A stretch of 64,000 nucleotides of DNA from Bipolaris cookei (GCA_002286855.1 NRSV01000064.1:146975-210974), one strand, 5' to 3'; shown: positions 9,739 to 21,850, counted from the first letter of the stretch. The notes: generated from the letters alone by a model not told the origin. A program made the numbers and translations.

Positions 9739-12177
9739 TTAATGACTTATATACTGGAATACAGCACTGACGTCCTTCAAATCATTCGCCGTCTCCTGTC
9801 TAAGCAACAAATCCTGAATCTTGCCTAGTGCGCCCGTCTCCCCATCATTAACAAAATGATTCCAAGTACTCGTATCACCGTACAACATGGCCGGAGCCTT
9901 GATGGTTTGCTTACCGTCCTCTTTCCGGCATCGCTTACATTTGAATGTGTCGTGGGTATCACTGGTCGTATTATCGCGGTATTGGAAAAGCTCGCGAAGC
10001 GAGTCAAGACTGAAATGCCGCTCTACATCCTCTGCAGAGTCAACAACACAAGACGAAAGCGACTGCTTGTGAGATTGTCGCTGGAAAACCTTCTCTTCAA
10101 TGGTACCGGTGGTGATGAAACGGTACACGAAGCAGTCCTTCTTCTGGCCATCACGCCACACACGAGCAAGGGCTTGCTGGTCGGCAGCTGGGTTCCAATC
10201 GGGATCGAAAAGGACAAGTCGGTTAGCGCCAATGAGATTGAGACCACATCCACCAGCCTTGGATGAGAGAAGGAAGACAAACTCAGGGCTTTCCGGGTCA
10301 TTGAACTTGTCAACGAGCTTTTGCCGTTTGCTAACGTTCATTGTGCCGTCCAGGCGGAAACAGCCATATCCACGTGATCGACAAAGCATGGCAAAAATGT
10401 CGAGTGTCTGAGTGTAGTTGGAAATCAAAACGATCTTGTCGTTTGTCTCAGCGCGAATGCGCGCAAGCATACGGTCAAGGACGGCCATCTTTCCAGAGTA
10501 CCACACCTTGACCTCCCGGTCTCGACCTCGTGCGTCCTTTTGCACAAAATCTTCGGGTAGCTTGTCTTCACATCCGGGCAAGTCTTCTGGTAGATTGAGC
10601 AGGTCAGGGTGGTTGCACAGCTTCTTGAGCATACCAATGACCTTGAGGGGCTGTGAACCTTTGCCGCGTAACAGGCTTTGAACATCCGGTGACTTGATGA
10701 AATGGTTGTATAGGTCCTTTTGAAATGGTGCAAGATTGCAGAACACGACGTGCTCATATTTGACCGGTAGGTATTTGGAGAGAATGTCGTTGGTTCGTCT
10801 GATGATGAATTTGTTGACTAGGCCCAATAGCTCCGTGAGCCGCTCGTTACCCTTCTGTACGTCTGTGTCTGTTCCGTTGGCATCGCGACCCTTCAAAATG
10901 GGGATTTCAAATTGCTTGCGAAATTCCATACGTGTACCAAGGTATCCAGGATTCGCGAAATTGAGCAGTGCAAAATACTCTGAAAGATCGTTCTGGATAG
11001 GCGTACCGGAAAGGATGACACGTCTCTGTACGTTCAAGCTGTTCAAGGCCGTGAATGTTAAGCTGTCTCCATTCTTCAATCGATGACCTTCGTCGCAAAG
11101 CATCAATCCAATTGGCGTTTGTCCAAACTCGTCAACGTAAAGTCGCAGTGTTTCGTAAGACACAATCAACACTGGCCGAACAACTGCGCGTCCAGATGCG
11201 ATTGACCATTGCCGTATTTGTTGAATAAGCTCTTCTTTCGACGCTTTTCCGTCGATCGCAAAAGGGGTGACAGCGTCTTTTCCCAACCATTTAACTAACT
11301 CGTTTGCCCAATTTCTTACTAAACTTGAGGGACATGCAATGACACATTTCTGTATTGTGGATTTACCAGCTTCTGGTGACTGTTTCAACAGCGTCCACAT
11401 CAGCGTGATGCACTGCAATGTCTTGCCGAGACCCATCTCGTCGGCCATGATACAGCCGTTCGCCTTTGGATCAATCATACCAGTTGTGGCTCGGTACAAA
11501 AACTTCACTCCTTCAACCTGATGGGGTCGCAGAACTTTGGCAAGCCTTGGATCTATCACGACTGGTACACGCGGCCGCTCATTGTCTACCTTCTTCTTCA
11601 AACCCAGTATCTCCGCCAAACTCTTATGAACCAGTGGAGCATCTAGCTCCTTCTTCTCAGTTTGATTTTCCTTGGGCTCAGGGTCTTGTTTCGGCTCCGG
11701 CTTGTCGTCGACAGTTGGGTCGTATAGTACGATTGCAAATTCTCCACTGGGATCATGCAGCGGTCGTGCAACGAAGACAGTTCCAGTTCGCATACCTAGT
11801 AGAGGCGCTGGCCGATTTGGGTTGTATGCTCCAGTGTCCTTGTTGACTAGAGGCACAATAAACTTCGCCCTGAATGCAGTCTCTTTGTCTTTAGGTTTGA
11901 ACACTGGGAATCGGTTCGCGTCTCGTGTGGCGAGAGCTAATCGATCCTCGTTGGAGTATGGTTTATCACTTTCCCCATCCTCACCGCCAGCGCCAGAGTA
12001 ATCGACTTTCCGCCTCTTCCTCGCTGGTTTTTCTGACACTCGCGACACTGTGGCTGAACCTGGACATCGAAATGGCTTGATCAGACGCTCGGTCGACTGC
12101 GGAGTGCCACCATAAAGACGCGCTGCAGGCTTCAACGGCGTGGCCTCTCCGGTTGCGAGTGTTTTCGGCCGATGCAT
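9739..12177 (-). CDS. RAD54: Rad54 recombination DNA translocase (SWI2/SNF2)
   Basis: Single exon, 812 aa. The basic N terminus (PARKRRKVDY, about 51-60) precedes a SNF2 ATPase: RPHQVEGVKFLYR (217-229), DEMGLGKT (246-253), DEGHRLKN (362-369), LSGTPIQNDLSEYFALL, then the C-terminal lobe with LISNYTQTLD, RLDGTMNVSKRQKLVDKFN, LSSKAGGCGLNLIGANRLV and ARVWRDGQKK. DEGH with LKN, and the N-terminal VARPLHDPSGEFAIVLYDPT segment, are typical of Rad54 rather than of other SNF2 families. Rad54 helps Rad51 in strand invasion and chromatin remodelling during homologous recombination. A CxxC pair near the C terminus (KCKRCRKEDGK) fits the zinc-binding tail of Rad54. It is divergent from uL11m. Confidence 0.95.
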   Translation of the reverse strand: MHRPKTLATGEATPLKPAARLYGGTPQSTERLIKPFRCPGSATVSRVSEKPARKRRKVDYSGAGGEDGESDKPYSNEDRLALATRDANRFPVFKPKDKETAFRAKFIVPLVNKDTGAYNPNRPAPLLGMRTGTVFVARPLHDPSGEFAIVLYDPTVDDKPEPKQDPEPKENQTEKKELDAPLVHKSLAEILGLKKKVDNERPRVPVVIDPRLAKVLRPHQVEGVKFLYRATTGMIDPKANGCIMADEMGLGKTLQCITLMWTLLKQSPEAGKSTIQKCVIACPSSLVRNWANELVKWLGKDAVTPFAIDGKASKEELIQQIRQWSIASGRAVVRPVLIVSYETLRLYVDEFGQTPIGLMLCDEGHRLKNGDSLTFTALNSLNVQRRVILSGTPIQNDLSEYFALLNFANPGYLGTRMEFRKQFEIPILKGRDANGTDTDVQKGNERLTELLGLVNKFIIRRTNDILSKYLPVKYEHVVFCNLAPFQKDLYNHFIKSPDVQSLLRGKGSQPLKVIGMLKKLCNHPDLLNLPEDLPGCEDKLPEDFVQKDARGRDREVKVWYSGKMAVLDRMLARIRAETNDKIVLISNYTQTLDIFAMLCRSRGYGCFRLDGTMNVSKRQKLVDKFNDPESPEFVFLLSSKAGGCGLNLIGANRLVLFDPDWNPAADQQALARVWRDGQKKDCFVYRFITTGTIEEKVFQRQSHKQSLSSCVVDSAEDVERHFSLDSLRELFQYRDNTTSDTHDTFKCKRCRKEDGKQTIKAPAMLYGDTSTWNHFVNDGETGALGKIQDLLLRQETANDLKDVSAVFQYISH

Positions 12178-12563
12178 GATAGATCACTACACCGGAGAAC
12201 TCGGCAAGGTTTTATGGGACGTTTTGGACAACGTGGTGAAGGTTGAAAGAATAGTGCAGAAGTGTTGCTCGGTGCTCCAAGGTGGCGGATTAGTATCGCG
12301 TCCCTAATTAGCGTATCCGCGCTGTCACGTGCAACAATAGGCACCCACATCATCCTGTGCAAAGTCAAATTTTCCATCGTGAACATTGCAATCGTCCAAG
12401 TAAATGAAGATGTTCTAAAAAAAATCTGTCAAAATGGTCTGATTGCGCCAAAAAATGAATTGAACCTGCTGTAGAAAACCCTGTGACCGGCACCTCCGAG
12501 CCTCTCCGCAAATTCCCCAAACGCACCCACCACTACCGCCACCACATTGCACATCCTCACATC
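12178..12563. promoter_or_regulatory. Bidirectional promoter, RAD54/mitochondrial uL11
   Basis: 386 bp between divergent start codons. I saw no certain motif, although the segment carries GCGCCA/TGCGCC-like and ACGCG-like words. Assignment rests on position. Confidence 0.45.
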
Positions 12564-13166
12564 ATGGCGCGAAAAGCAATAGCAAAAGATCAAATTGTCA
12601 AATTGATTGTAGGCGCAGGTCAAGCGTCGCCCTCACCACCTGTAGGACCGGCGCTGGGAAGTAAAGGTGTAAAGAGCATGGATTTTTGCAAAGTATGTTA
12701 CACGAGGATCTCTACCTACACCCATTGTCGCAAGACCATCCAGCTGACAATCTGATCTCAGGAGTTTAATGCAAGAACAGCACACTATACAGCAGGCACG
12801 CCCATACCTGCACGCATCACAGTCCGCCCCGATCGCTCATTCCACTTTCAGCTTCGCACACCACCCACTGCGACCCTCCTCCTAAGTGCGGCGGGTGTAC
12901 TACCAACCAAGAACAAGATACGGGGTGCAGGAAACGTTCCTGGACCAATGAACAATCACGAAGGACAAAAGGGAAAAACGTCAACGAGTAGTCCAACGGC
13001 AGGAAATGCGGTCAAGGGTACCGTGGGTACAGTCAGCCTAAAGCATGTGTATGAGATTGCCAAGATTAAGCACAGTGAGACGCGATTGAGCGGGTTGAGT
13101 CTCGAGGGGATTGCGAGGAGTATCGTAGGACAGGCTGGAAGCTTGGGTGTAGTCGTCGTGCCATAG
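12564..13166 (+). CDS. Mitochondrial large-subunit ribosomal protein uL11m
   Basis: Model: join(12564..12692, 12762..13166), 177 aa. The N terminus has IVKLIVGAGQASPSPPVGPA and LGSKGVKSMDFCKEFNART, the canonical uL11 N-terminal domain (yeast Mrpl19). The C-terminal rRNA-binding part has LSGLSLEGIARSIVGQAGSLGV. A 69 nt GT-AG intron follows DFCK. The 70-residue middle (ITVRPDRSFHFQLRTPPT, ATLLLSAAG) fits the family. Relative to bacterial L11 it has a longer loop with GPMNNHEGQKGKTSTSSPTA. No long presequence is seen, as in several mitochondrial L11 proteins. Confidence 0.9.
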
Positions 13167-13751
13167 GCTGATGGACAGAGCTTCAGATTTTCATTGCTGT
13201 TGTGCTCGAGTCATTTCGGAGGGGGGCTTAGAAGTACAGGATATAAGACGTGGCGAGAGCGTCCAGATCAAGTTCTTGTCTATTACATAAGACAAGAATC
13301 GGATGACGGAGCTTGGGCATGGCACATACACCTTTGGATATTGGGCCACTGCTGGAAAGGGCATTGTATAGATATTTGAAACTCGCAGAGGTGGGAACAT
13401 ACCTTCTCCAAACATCACTCGACATGACTAAAATCAAGAGAGGGGGCTAAAATACGAACCATCGCACATGCGAAAGGCGGATTTACGTTGAGAGAAAATC
13501 AATATTATCTAGTACACCATATAAACCTCTAACATCATGATTGCATTCAAAGCCAGTCTACAGCGGTGATTTATTCAAGATGAATGGGAAATGCAAACGT
13601 CAGTGAACGAGGCCCTCGTTGAGAGACTGGTTGCGGACGTTGCTTCAAATATGGCTGGTGGAAGATCAGGAGTGACAGGTTTTCGTGTGATGGATATCTT
13701 GAATAAGATTGCTCTTTGCTCAGTTCAGATTCCAACCTGGGCGCCGCTTCA
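13167..13751. other. Convergent 3' spacer, uL11m/transcription factor
   Basis: Spacer between converging genes, presumably holding both 3' UTRs. No further gene recognised. Confidence 0.45.
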
Positions 13752-16179
13752 TTAAAAGCCATAAACACCCCCATGCTCTTGGAATCTCAATTGATGGTCC
13801 CTCAAATCTGCCCACAAGCGCAGCTCGCTTTCTTCGTCAAAGCTGCCGCCATTGGGATCACTGATTTCTGGGCTTACCCTCTCCAGCTTACTTAATATAT
13901 CCAAGAATTTGTACAGATAATCTTGATGCTGTTGCGCTACACTACCTTTTCTTTCTTTAGGTACTTCAAGCAGCGTACTAGCAATGGATCGAATTTTTTG
14001 TATCTGTGTTGGAACGACCTGTAAGCTTACGAACAGACTTATGGTGCTGAGGCAAAAAAAAAACACAACTGAGAATGATATCACTAGGTCTCCAACTTGA
14101 TAGAAGAGACCAAAGCCTTGCAAATGAATGTGTAGACTTACAAAAGAGTCACCATTGGGCTCCATGTTAACCATGTCGATGTTGCTTAGTACCACCAAGA
14201 GGTCTTTGACCACCTGTTCGCGCTCTTCGGACATTATCTTTTCGAGAGCTTCAGGGTCAGTTGTTGTATCAGATACGAGCTTGTCAATTCCTGCCGCAAT
14301 CGCATTGGTAGAGCCCTGCAGACTCGCTTGGACTTTTGTTCTTCGATACTTCTCTAGTTGTAGAAAATACTTCTCAACTAAGTGTGAGCGGGTAGCCAAA
14401 TGGCTAGCGTATATGTTCGCTTTCTGTATCTCGTAGCGTCGTAAATCTGGAGCATCTGACTTGTGGTAATCATCTATTGCAGGATCTCGCATGCCTGTGT
14501 ACTCAGTTACGAGCGGTTGATACGATTTCTGTGGCTCAACCTCGCTATCTTTCCCAGCCTTGGGACGAACCTTCAGTACCTCTGGTATGCTTTGCAAGAT
14601 CTGCCTGCAACGCTGCAAGCTTTGCTGCAAAACACGCTGCTGTCGGTCCCAATCGAATATCTCATCAATGCCGAAAGCCATCTCGGCTGTAGCGAGTGAG
14701 GAGTATGAAAGATAAATGCGCACATTAATGTTGAAGCCAGTGAGCATTGAGACGACACCGTTTTGCTGTGGTTGGATTTCGTGAGGAAAGATGTGCACAT
14801 CATCTACTTCTCGCGGTAGAGGAGGTAGAGGTTCGCTGGGCGTTGCAGGCGCAATCACAAGCTCTCCAAAAGAAGCACCCAATTGTTGTATGGTCCTAAT
14901 TGAAATCAGCAATTGTTGAGACTAGAGATAGGGCGTAACCCACCGCACACCAACAAAGACAGTCCAGAAAACACGACGGCCAATCTCTTCTGTGATGTAG
15001 TCGACTTTGGCCTCCCTCGAGCCATCGTAGTTAGGACCACTGGAGCCCAAGGCATTAGGTACACCGCCGAGGTAAGTATAGCCCTGGAGTTCGGGTTTAT
15101 GGAGACCCAAGCCGCGTATGATGGTCAGGCATTCAGCCATGTACAGGCGCAGCGGCCTCCATTGGAAGACATAGGCTCCGGTCAAGCCAAGGAAGTAACT
15201 TGTGCAAGCATCGTACACACTCAGAGAAGGACGATCGAGGTAGCCAGGGCCCCGCGCGCGGGCACAAACGTCTCGACACTTGTCAACCAGAGCAAGATGA
15301 TTTGGGTATTCGTGGCGCGTCTGTAAGTTGAGGTGCAGGCGCGGTTTTCGGGGGAAAGATGCGACCAACGTAGCGATCATGGAAGCCAGCAGGGCAAGGA
15401 AGGAGGGATTCGTCAAGTCTTCTCTGCGACCCCATGCTTCACGAAACGAGGGCTCGTGCGGAAAGGGACATAGTGGATGTATGTAGGTAAAGAAGTCATC
15501 AATGAGGGCGTTGAGGGTCGGGAGGGCGCATATTTCCTCAGCGGAGAGCTGCGCTGGCTGGGAGGATTGGAGCTGGGACGACTGGAGTTGGGCCAAGGCG
15601 TGGGCTGCACTTGTGGGAGACTCGGGCGCTGACCCTTCCGAGTCTATGCCGGCAACGCGCCGCCGCTTGATGGCTTCGGCGTGTCTATTGGGAGGCCCGC
15701 GTCGTCGGCTGGGGCGATCGAATGTGCATGGAATTTCAAGGGCTACACAGGCCCTACAGGGCGGGCCTGATTCATCGCACTGGAGCAGAGGATGCGAGTC
15801 AGCAACAAGATGTGTGGACCCAGTACAGGTACAGATACAGGTACGGGGCGTGTGGGCGCGTGGCGTGGCATACCTTGACCTTGCGGATGCTGCAAGAATC
15901 GCAGGCCTTGCGTAGTCTGTTTGGCTTGGACTGCTGGGATTGGGATTGGGATTGGGATTGGGGCTGGGGTTGAGGCGAATTCAGCACATGATTTGCCTGG
16001 AGGGCCTGCTGGGCCTGGAGCACCTCGTTGATGTTCTCGAGCTTGGGAAAGGCAGCACCGTGGGGATAGGGCAGACGGGCTGGCTGTGCTGGCTGTGTGC
16101 CATCGAGGACGTGGGCGGGGGAATACGTGTAGTGCGGGTCCTGGGGTGGCAGGTACTGGGGCGAGTCTGGGGATTTCAT
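13752..16179 (-). CDS. Zn(II)2Cys6 fungal transcription factor with fungal_trans domain
   Basis: Model: complement(join(13752..14018, 14142..14895, 14944..15779, 15874..16179)), 720 aa. The zinc cluster is complete only after splicing: C93-x2-C96-x6-C103-x6-C110-x2-C113-x6-C120, followed by the basic linker RPSRRRGPPNRHAEAIKRRR. The first intron cuts the cluster between Lys102 and Cys103. Before it lies a Gln/Ser run (QPQPQSQSQSQSQQS, 70-84). The middle-homology region follows (LNALIDDFFTYIHPLCPFPHEPSFREAW; AECLTIIRGLGLH; RRVFWTVFVGVR). It should be a nuclear DNA-binding regulator; the target is unknown. The last intron, 123 nt, is a multiple of three with no stop, so its retention would add 41 residues. 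Confidence 0.85.
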
Positions 16180-17036
16180 GATTCCGAATATCTCCCGCCG
16201 CGCAGGAAGGAGGCAAGGTAACGTCGCGTCAGCTTCGGGATAAACGAGGCGTCGTGGGGTACAGCGAGGAGCCGGAGCAAACGCAGGAGCAGGAGCTGGC
16301 ACAGGCTGTACTACTGTGTCCTTCTTGGACTCGTCGCATTGCTCAGCCAGACACGGGCGGGAGACGAAGAGCAGAAACAAGACTGGACTGGTCTGCCACT
16401 GCACACGCAGGTGAGATTGACGTCGCGGTCCGACCACACGCGGAAACAGCCGAGGCCGCTCGACGCAGACGCAGCAGACACGAGTGCGAGCACAGACAGC
16501 CTGCCACCAAAGAGAACGCCTGGCGTGGGCGGCCATGTCCATGCACTGCACTGCACCATCCCCAAGCGATGTCGATCCAAGCCAACAAAATCCTCCGACA
16601 CTGTGAACACATGTTCGTCCCATTGCGTCCTGATACCACACACGTCATCGCCAATACAATCCCCTGCTTGGCCGTACATACTACTACATCCTGCTTCCAC
16701 TGTTACCCGCTCCATCACGCTCCATCACCCACCATCGCCCACTTCAACACTACCTACCACAGATCCATGATGGCCGGATCCCACTCCAGCCCCTCGCCTG
16801 GTCGTGTCTGTCAGTCGCTGTCGTCGCTGTCCGGTGAGCTGCGTGTCGGCGGACGTGTGCTTCGCGTAAGGGAAAAATCAAGCACGTCCGACTTGTCCCC
16901 AGCATCAACATACTTGCGCAGACACCACCCAATCTGCACAGCCGTCGATGTTTCCTTGCCTAGCGGATCAATCTGCCGACCCTTGACAAATACTGCACGC
17001 ACGCCGTTAGCAACCGTCCTATATGCCTCGGCCCAG
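16180..17036. other. Upstream region of the Zn2Cys6 gene
   Basis: About 0.86 kb between the transcription factor start and the 3' end of the F-box gene. It should hold a promoter and a long 5' leader. Long frames exist on both strands because the GC content is high, but none resembles a known protein. Confidence 0.45.
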
Positions 17037-18580
17037 TTACTCACTGATTTGGTTCTGACTATCCTCGCGGTCGTAGACCTTGTCCGACGAGCCAAAGGCA
17101 ATAAGTCCGAGTTTGGATGAGCGCCCTTGCTCCTTGGCATGGTCCAAACTGCGCTCAAACCCCTGTTGCGCCAGCCCGGCAAGAAGATGCTCATAGATCT
17201 TGCGCGGCAGTTTGCTCGACGAAGGGCTGTTGGTCGGCCACGTCGTAATGTTCAGTGTGGCCAGATGGCAAAGGTCACCCAGGCAGTTTTCAAAGTTGAC
17301 AAAGCTATCGTTCTTGCTTCGAACCACGCTCACGGCAGGAAACGCTACTGAAATCTGCTCTAGCAAAGTGCAGTCCTTGCATATCTGCGAGAAGGATGAA
17401 TAGTCGTACACAAGTTCCTCGTCACAGCTCTCGGGACCCGTGCTACCATGCACGTTCAGGCTCTTCAATGTCTTGCCATGGCGCACAATGCCCGCAGCAG
17501 CCGGCAGCGCCTTGACGTACGTAAGGTCCAGTGTCAAGATCTTGATCCCAGACACTAGGCAAAGAAACCCGTCAATGGCCCCCAGCCCGTCGTTTTCCGT
17601 GTTGTCGTCGTGCTTGAGTTCAAGTGTCTCGAGTTTGTCGGGAAGCTTCGTGCTTTTGCTCAGTTCGGCGAACAGGGCGTCAGCGCCCGAGCAGCCAAAC
17701 ACACGGATGCTTTTAATCGTTTGGAAGTTGATCAGTTTGCAATATGTCCCTGCTGCGTACCGCAGATGTAGCTTTTGTAGCGTGATCTCTTTGAGTGCCA
17801 TGGGCGTGCACTTTGCGAAAGGCTGCATGTGGCTGAACATGGTTGAGGTAATCAGACCAGGCTCGTTGACGGTGTCATTCAACTCGCGTGTGGTAATGGA
17901 CGAATCCAGCTCGTCAAAGCTGGCGTGTAATGTTATCTTGTCAAGTGTGCATTTGGCCGTGTTCTTGAGTAGAAAGTGGCAAAATTCCAGAACCTCTCGT
18001 GAGTCGGGGTATAGTCCAATTTTGCGCACGTTGTCAAAGCACGAGTCAATATTGGGCAACTTCTGCAGCTCTTCCAAGACATTGCGGTCCAGAGAAATTC
18101 CCTCCAGCCATTTCATGCGCTTCTGCTTTCGATACAGCAAGACCAGGTTGTCGCCAGAAAAGGGCGACCAGGGATGCCATGAGAACTTGTCCAACTGATT
18201 CTCTGGCAGCAGTTCCAAAATCATGCGAATGGCAAAGTTGGCCTGCTGTTGTTGGTTGCATTTGTCTAGTACATCTGCAAGGTAGAGATCAAGCTTGCGC
18301 ACATGTTGGAGGCCGATGTTCCTAGGGTTGAGGAAGGCTGCGAGGCGCGTATCGTTGGGCGAGCCGACGTCGAGAGTGACTTCGTAGTAGAGCTGGCGGG
18401 CAGCAATCTCATGCAATTGCTTGCATGTGAGACATACGTTCTTGAGGTCTGTTGGGCGATTGATCTATGATATGAGGATCAGCTATAGCAGTCACATAGA
18501 GGTTGGGCGATACTTGCGTGCTGAATGACGAGCGTCTTCAAGTCGACAGACAAGTCCATGAAAGCTAGCCGGGGCGCCAT
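17037..18580 (-). CDS. F-box protein with leucine-rich-like C-terminal part
   Basis: Model: complement(join(17037..18464, 18518..18580)), 496 aa. Joining the exons gives LSVDLKTLVIQH-INRPTDLKNVCLTCKQLHEIAARQLY, a good fungal F-box (about residues 9-50) that should bind Skp1. The rest has loosely repeated LxxLxL segments (KLDLYLADVL; TLELKHDD; ILTLDLTYVKALP; LKSLNVHG), compatible with leucine-rich repeats in a substrate-binding domain. The best-fitting intron starts with GC (gcaagt) rather than GT; the only GT alternative, one base in from it (phase 1, acceptor at ...caacag), would delete the conserved NRPTD residues. Substrates cannot be told from sequence. Confidence 0.78.
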
Positions 18581-19335
18581 CTTGTGTGCTGTGCGACAAG
18601 AGCCGCTCGCCTGCCGGAAAATTTAATCTCAGCCGGGAGAAAGAGGCCGAGTGTGCTGGTGTGGGTGTTTGCTGTTGGCGTCTTGTGACGGGCGAAGAAT
18701 GTGTGCTGGAATTATGTTTGTCAGCGCTGCTGCCTGCTGCCTGCTACCTGGCGCTGCACACGGCGGGTTGCTAATGAGGCTGAAGTGGACAAGCAAGAGC
18801 AGAGTAGGGGGCGGAGGCTTCTGGGGCTTCTCCAGGGCTTGCCTGCGCCCGCCAAAGCAACCAACCCTCAGCCTCACTTCACCTGTCCCGCCATGACGAG
18901 GGCCCCCCACCGCTGGCTGGGCCGTGGGAGAACCAGGGTCCACATGGGGCGCTAGCATAGGGTAAGTAAGTACATAGTAGCCGACATGCTGGGGTAAGTG
19001 GAGTGGCCTGCCTAGTTACCATTGGATGACGTACTTAGACTGCTCCATCGGCTGAGCACGTCCGCCTCCAATACATGTACACATGTATACATATACCAGT
19101 ACTATATATGTACATGTTTCAACAAGTGCATACACTCATAACACCTATGATTGATACACCGGACAGTCCTCCGCCAAGCTCAAAAATCATACGTTCAATT
19201 GTAAGGTATCCCCAAGAAAATGCCCAAGATGTTCAACGCCAGATGCCAGACACCTCGCTATGCAGGTGAGACCATGGATGAGACAAAGCTCCCAAGAGAT
19301 CCCTTCGCTTTCGCCTTCCAATATACATGTCTCGC
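18581..19335. other. Spacer: F-box promoter and FCP1 3' end
   Basis: 0.75 kb without a supportable gene. Near 19070-19125 there is an alternating TACATG/TATATA-rich stretch with short palindromic words such as tacatgtacacatgta. Confidence 0.45.
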
Positions 19336-21850
19336 TCATTCTTCTCCATCGCTATCACCAAACCCTGCCAATAATTCTGCCTCGAGTCCATCGTCATAAT
19401 CCTCATCCAGGTCTGGTGCAACCCCATTGGCTTCAGGCATCTTGTCCTCATCTTCGCCTTGCTCCTCTTCCGGTCCTGTGGTTTCGGGACTGGGTAGACC
19501 AGACGACTTCTCCGCACTGACAACGTTTGTCATGGACGTCACTCGCTCCATGGTCCGTTTCTTCCGCCGTTGCAGCCGAGAAGTACTATTAACACTAGCA
19601 TCGCTCTCCTCCGTCTCGCTAGTTTCTGTTGAATCGGTGCGCTTTCGCTTCTTCTTGGTTTGCTTCGCATCCGACATTGTACTGTTCTCTGAACGAACAC
19701 TGTCCGTGTCCGATTCACTGCCACCATCCGTATCTGTCTCATCCATGAATTCTGCCAACTCATCATCCAGCGCAGCCCACACCTCATCAGACATCTCCAC
19801 TATTGGTGAGTGAGGTGCCTCGTCCGCCTCTTCGTCACCGGTTCCATTAATGCTCTCATCCTCGAGATCCGGAACTGGCGATCCACCACGGTCAGCAGCA
19901 TCGATTTCAATCAAGTAGAGCGTCTCGTCCACATGCTCCCACCTGGTACAACACTGAAACATCCATTCAGGATTTACAATTTTGATATGAGGATAACGAG
20001 CAGCTCGCTTGACTTTGGTTGTTTTTCGATCAGGGTTGGCAATGACATGGGTTGTCCGCCGATTGACACTGGTAGTAACCTCTGCACCGAAGCTCGAGAT
20101 CCACAGTGCAAAGTCTGATCTAGGTCATTGTTAGTTGCGCACTGCTGCCAGCATCTGAATAAACTTACGATAAAACGTCCACACCAAGAGGGATGATACC
20201 CGAAAATACAACCACAGCACCATCGAGCACCTCGCTCTTGATGCGTGGCATGATCTCTGCAACATCAGGGATGACATCGTCCATGGCTCGTTTCTTGGGA
20301 CTCTTTTCACCTTTCAGCTCTGCAACACGACCACCCGCAGGCACTTTCTTAGCCTTCCTGTACTCGTCGTAAAACGTTTGGTGCACGCGAATCAGATTCT
20401 TCTCAATAATATCCAGGCCCCTATCGTTATCGTTGAGGATGCTGTGTCGGACTTTGTGGTGTTCCACATGTTGCATGTTGCCGTTTTCTACTTGAAGGGA
20501 GCCGTCTGCGTCTTCCGCCTCGTCATCCTCTTTATCTTGCATCAGTTGTTGCTGCAACAGAGGCCGTTCAGTCTGCTGTGCAATGATGACCTTCTCCTGC
20601 TCCTTAGCTTGCACTTCCAAGTCTTCCGTTGCCGCCAGAGATATAAGTTGATGCCCTAGTTCATTTAGGTCTCCATTTGCAGCTCCAGCTGGAGCACCTT
20701 CGGTAGGTTTGCTTACAACTGGAATAGCTTTGTTGGACTCGGTATCGGATGCTGATTTCTTTGGCGTTGGAGACAACTTGTCCTTGGTAAACGACACCAA
20801 TTCTTGTTGTTTAGGCAGAAAGCTTGCGTTGATGTCTCCAGCACCGGGGAAGAAGTTGAAGACAGGTACGCGGACGAGATGGGGACTGTATTGCCAGACG
20901 TCTGCTCTGTCATCAATGATGACACACATGGCTGTGTTCTGGTAGAAAAGTCGGGTCAAGCTCTTCAGCTTGTCTGTGTAGTTTTCGTCGCGGCTGAGGA
21001 TGCGGTCGCCAAAATATTTGCGCTCGGGATCAATGATCTTTGCGACTGCTTGCGCATATGCTCGGGTAGCCATAGTATAGACGTGCATTTCGTAGAGTTT
21101 GGAAACTCGATCGAAGAAGTCCTTGAGCCCTGGGCGCATCTTGACGTAGTACCAATTTGCAGCCACGTTGGATACATTGTCGTCAGCGAGTTGAAAGCCC
21201 TGCACATCCTTGACAGCGTCGTGGTTTGGGTTCTCGGGGTCCGCCTGCCACTCGGCAATTGTTCGCTCGCAGGTGGTGTGGATGACAGTCTGGTCGAGAT
21301 CTACAATGAGGGTCAGCTTTCGCGCATTCAGGAGGCGCCTTTTGGCATCCTCCTCAGCGGCTACGGCTTCTTTGTGGCTGACGAGAAGCGCGGTATTGTC
21401 ATGGGCCATGTTGACGGTTGCGCGGTCGACGTCACGCTCCTTGGTCAGATAGTCGACCTGGGTCATGTCTCTGCCGCAATCAACGCAGAGGCCGCCAAAC
21501 TGGGTCTCATGCGTGCATGGCTCTTCGATCTCGAGTAATGGGATTCTAGGGGCACGTTTAGCTTCCAGGGCTTGTCTTGCGACAACAAAGCAGACTCACC
21601 CAGATCGGTCGATGACGGTACCTGGCTTGACGAACCATCGCGTGATCTTTCCTTCGGTGCTCGCATCAAAGGTTTGCCTAAACTTCTTCATCACCGTCCG
21701 CTCCCCTCCCCACTTGTCGCCCTCGACGACGCGGCTCTCATAACTGTAGGTGAAGAGCTTCTCGGACCGTGGCACCTCGGCATCGCGCTTCTTCAACAGG
21801 TCGATGACAGTGATGGGATAGTTCAAATCCCGGGGCGAAAGGATCTTCAT
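19336..21850 (-). CDS. FCP1: RNA polymerase II CTD phosphatase Fcp1
   Basis: Model: complement(join(19336..20119, 20169..21545, 21600..21850)), 803 aa. The catalytic FCPH domain has DLDQTVIHT (about 166-174, the DxDxT phosphatase motif), MRPGLKDFFDRVSKLYEMHVYTMATRAYAQAVAKIIDP and IIDDRADVW. The first intron join restores the CTHETQFGGLCVDCGRDM region typical of Fcp1. A BRCT domain crosses the second intron (GAVVVFSGIIPLG; FGAEVTTSVNRRTTHVIA; IKIVNPEWMFQCC). The long C terminus is acidic with a basic KKKRKR segment, and ends in an acidic tail (LDEDYDDGLEAELLAGFGDSDGEE overlaps it), as in Fcp1 proteins that contact TFIIF. Fcp1 dephosphorylates the polymerase CTD to allow recycling. Confidence 0.93.

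Noticed and set aside
16254..17120. Open frame of nearly 290 codons upstream of the Zn2Cys6 gene
   Set aside because: It overlaps the C terminus of the F-box gene on the other strand, is of low complexity, and resembles nothing.
21815..21845. gttcaaatcccgg looks like a tRNA B box
   Set aside because: It lies in the coding part of FCP1 exon 1 (the SPRDLNYPI segment) and no A box or cloverleaf partner surrounds it.
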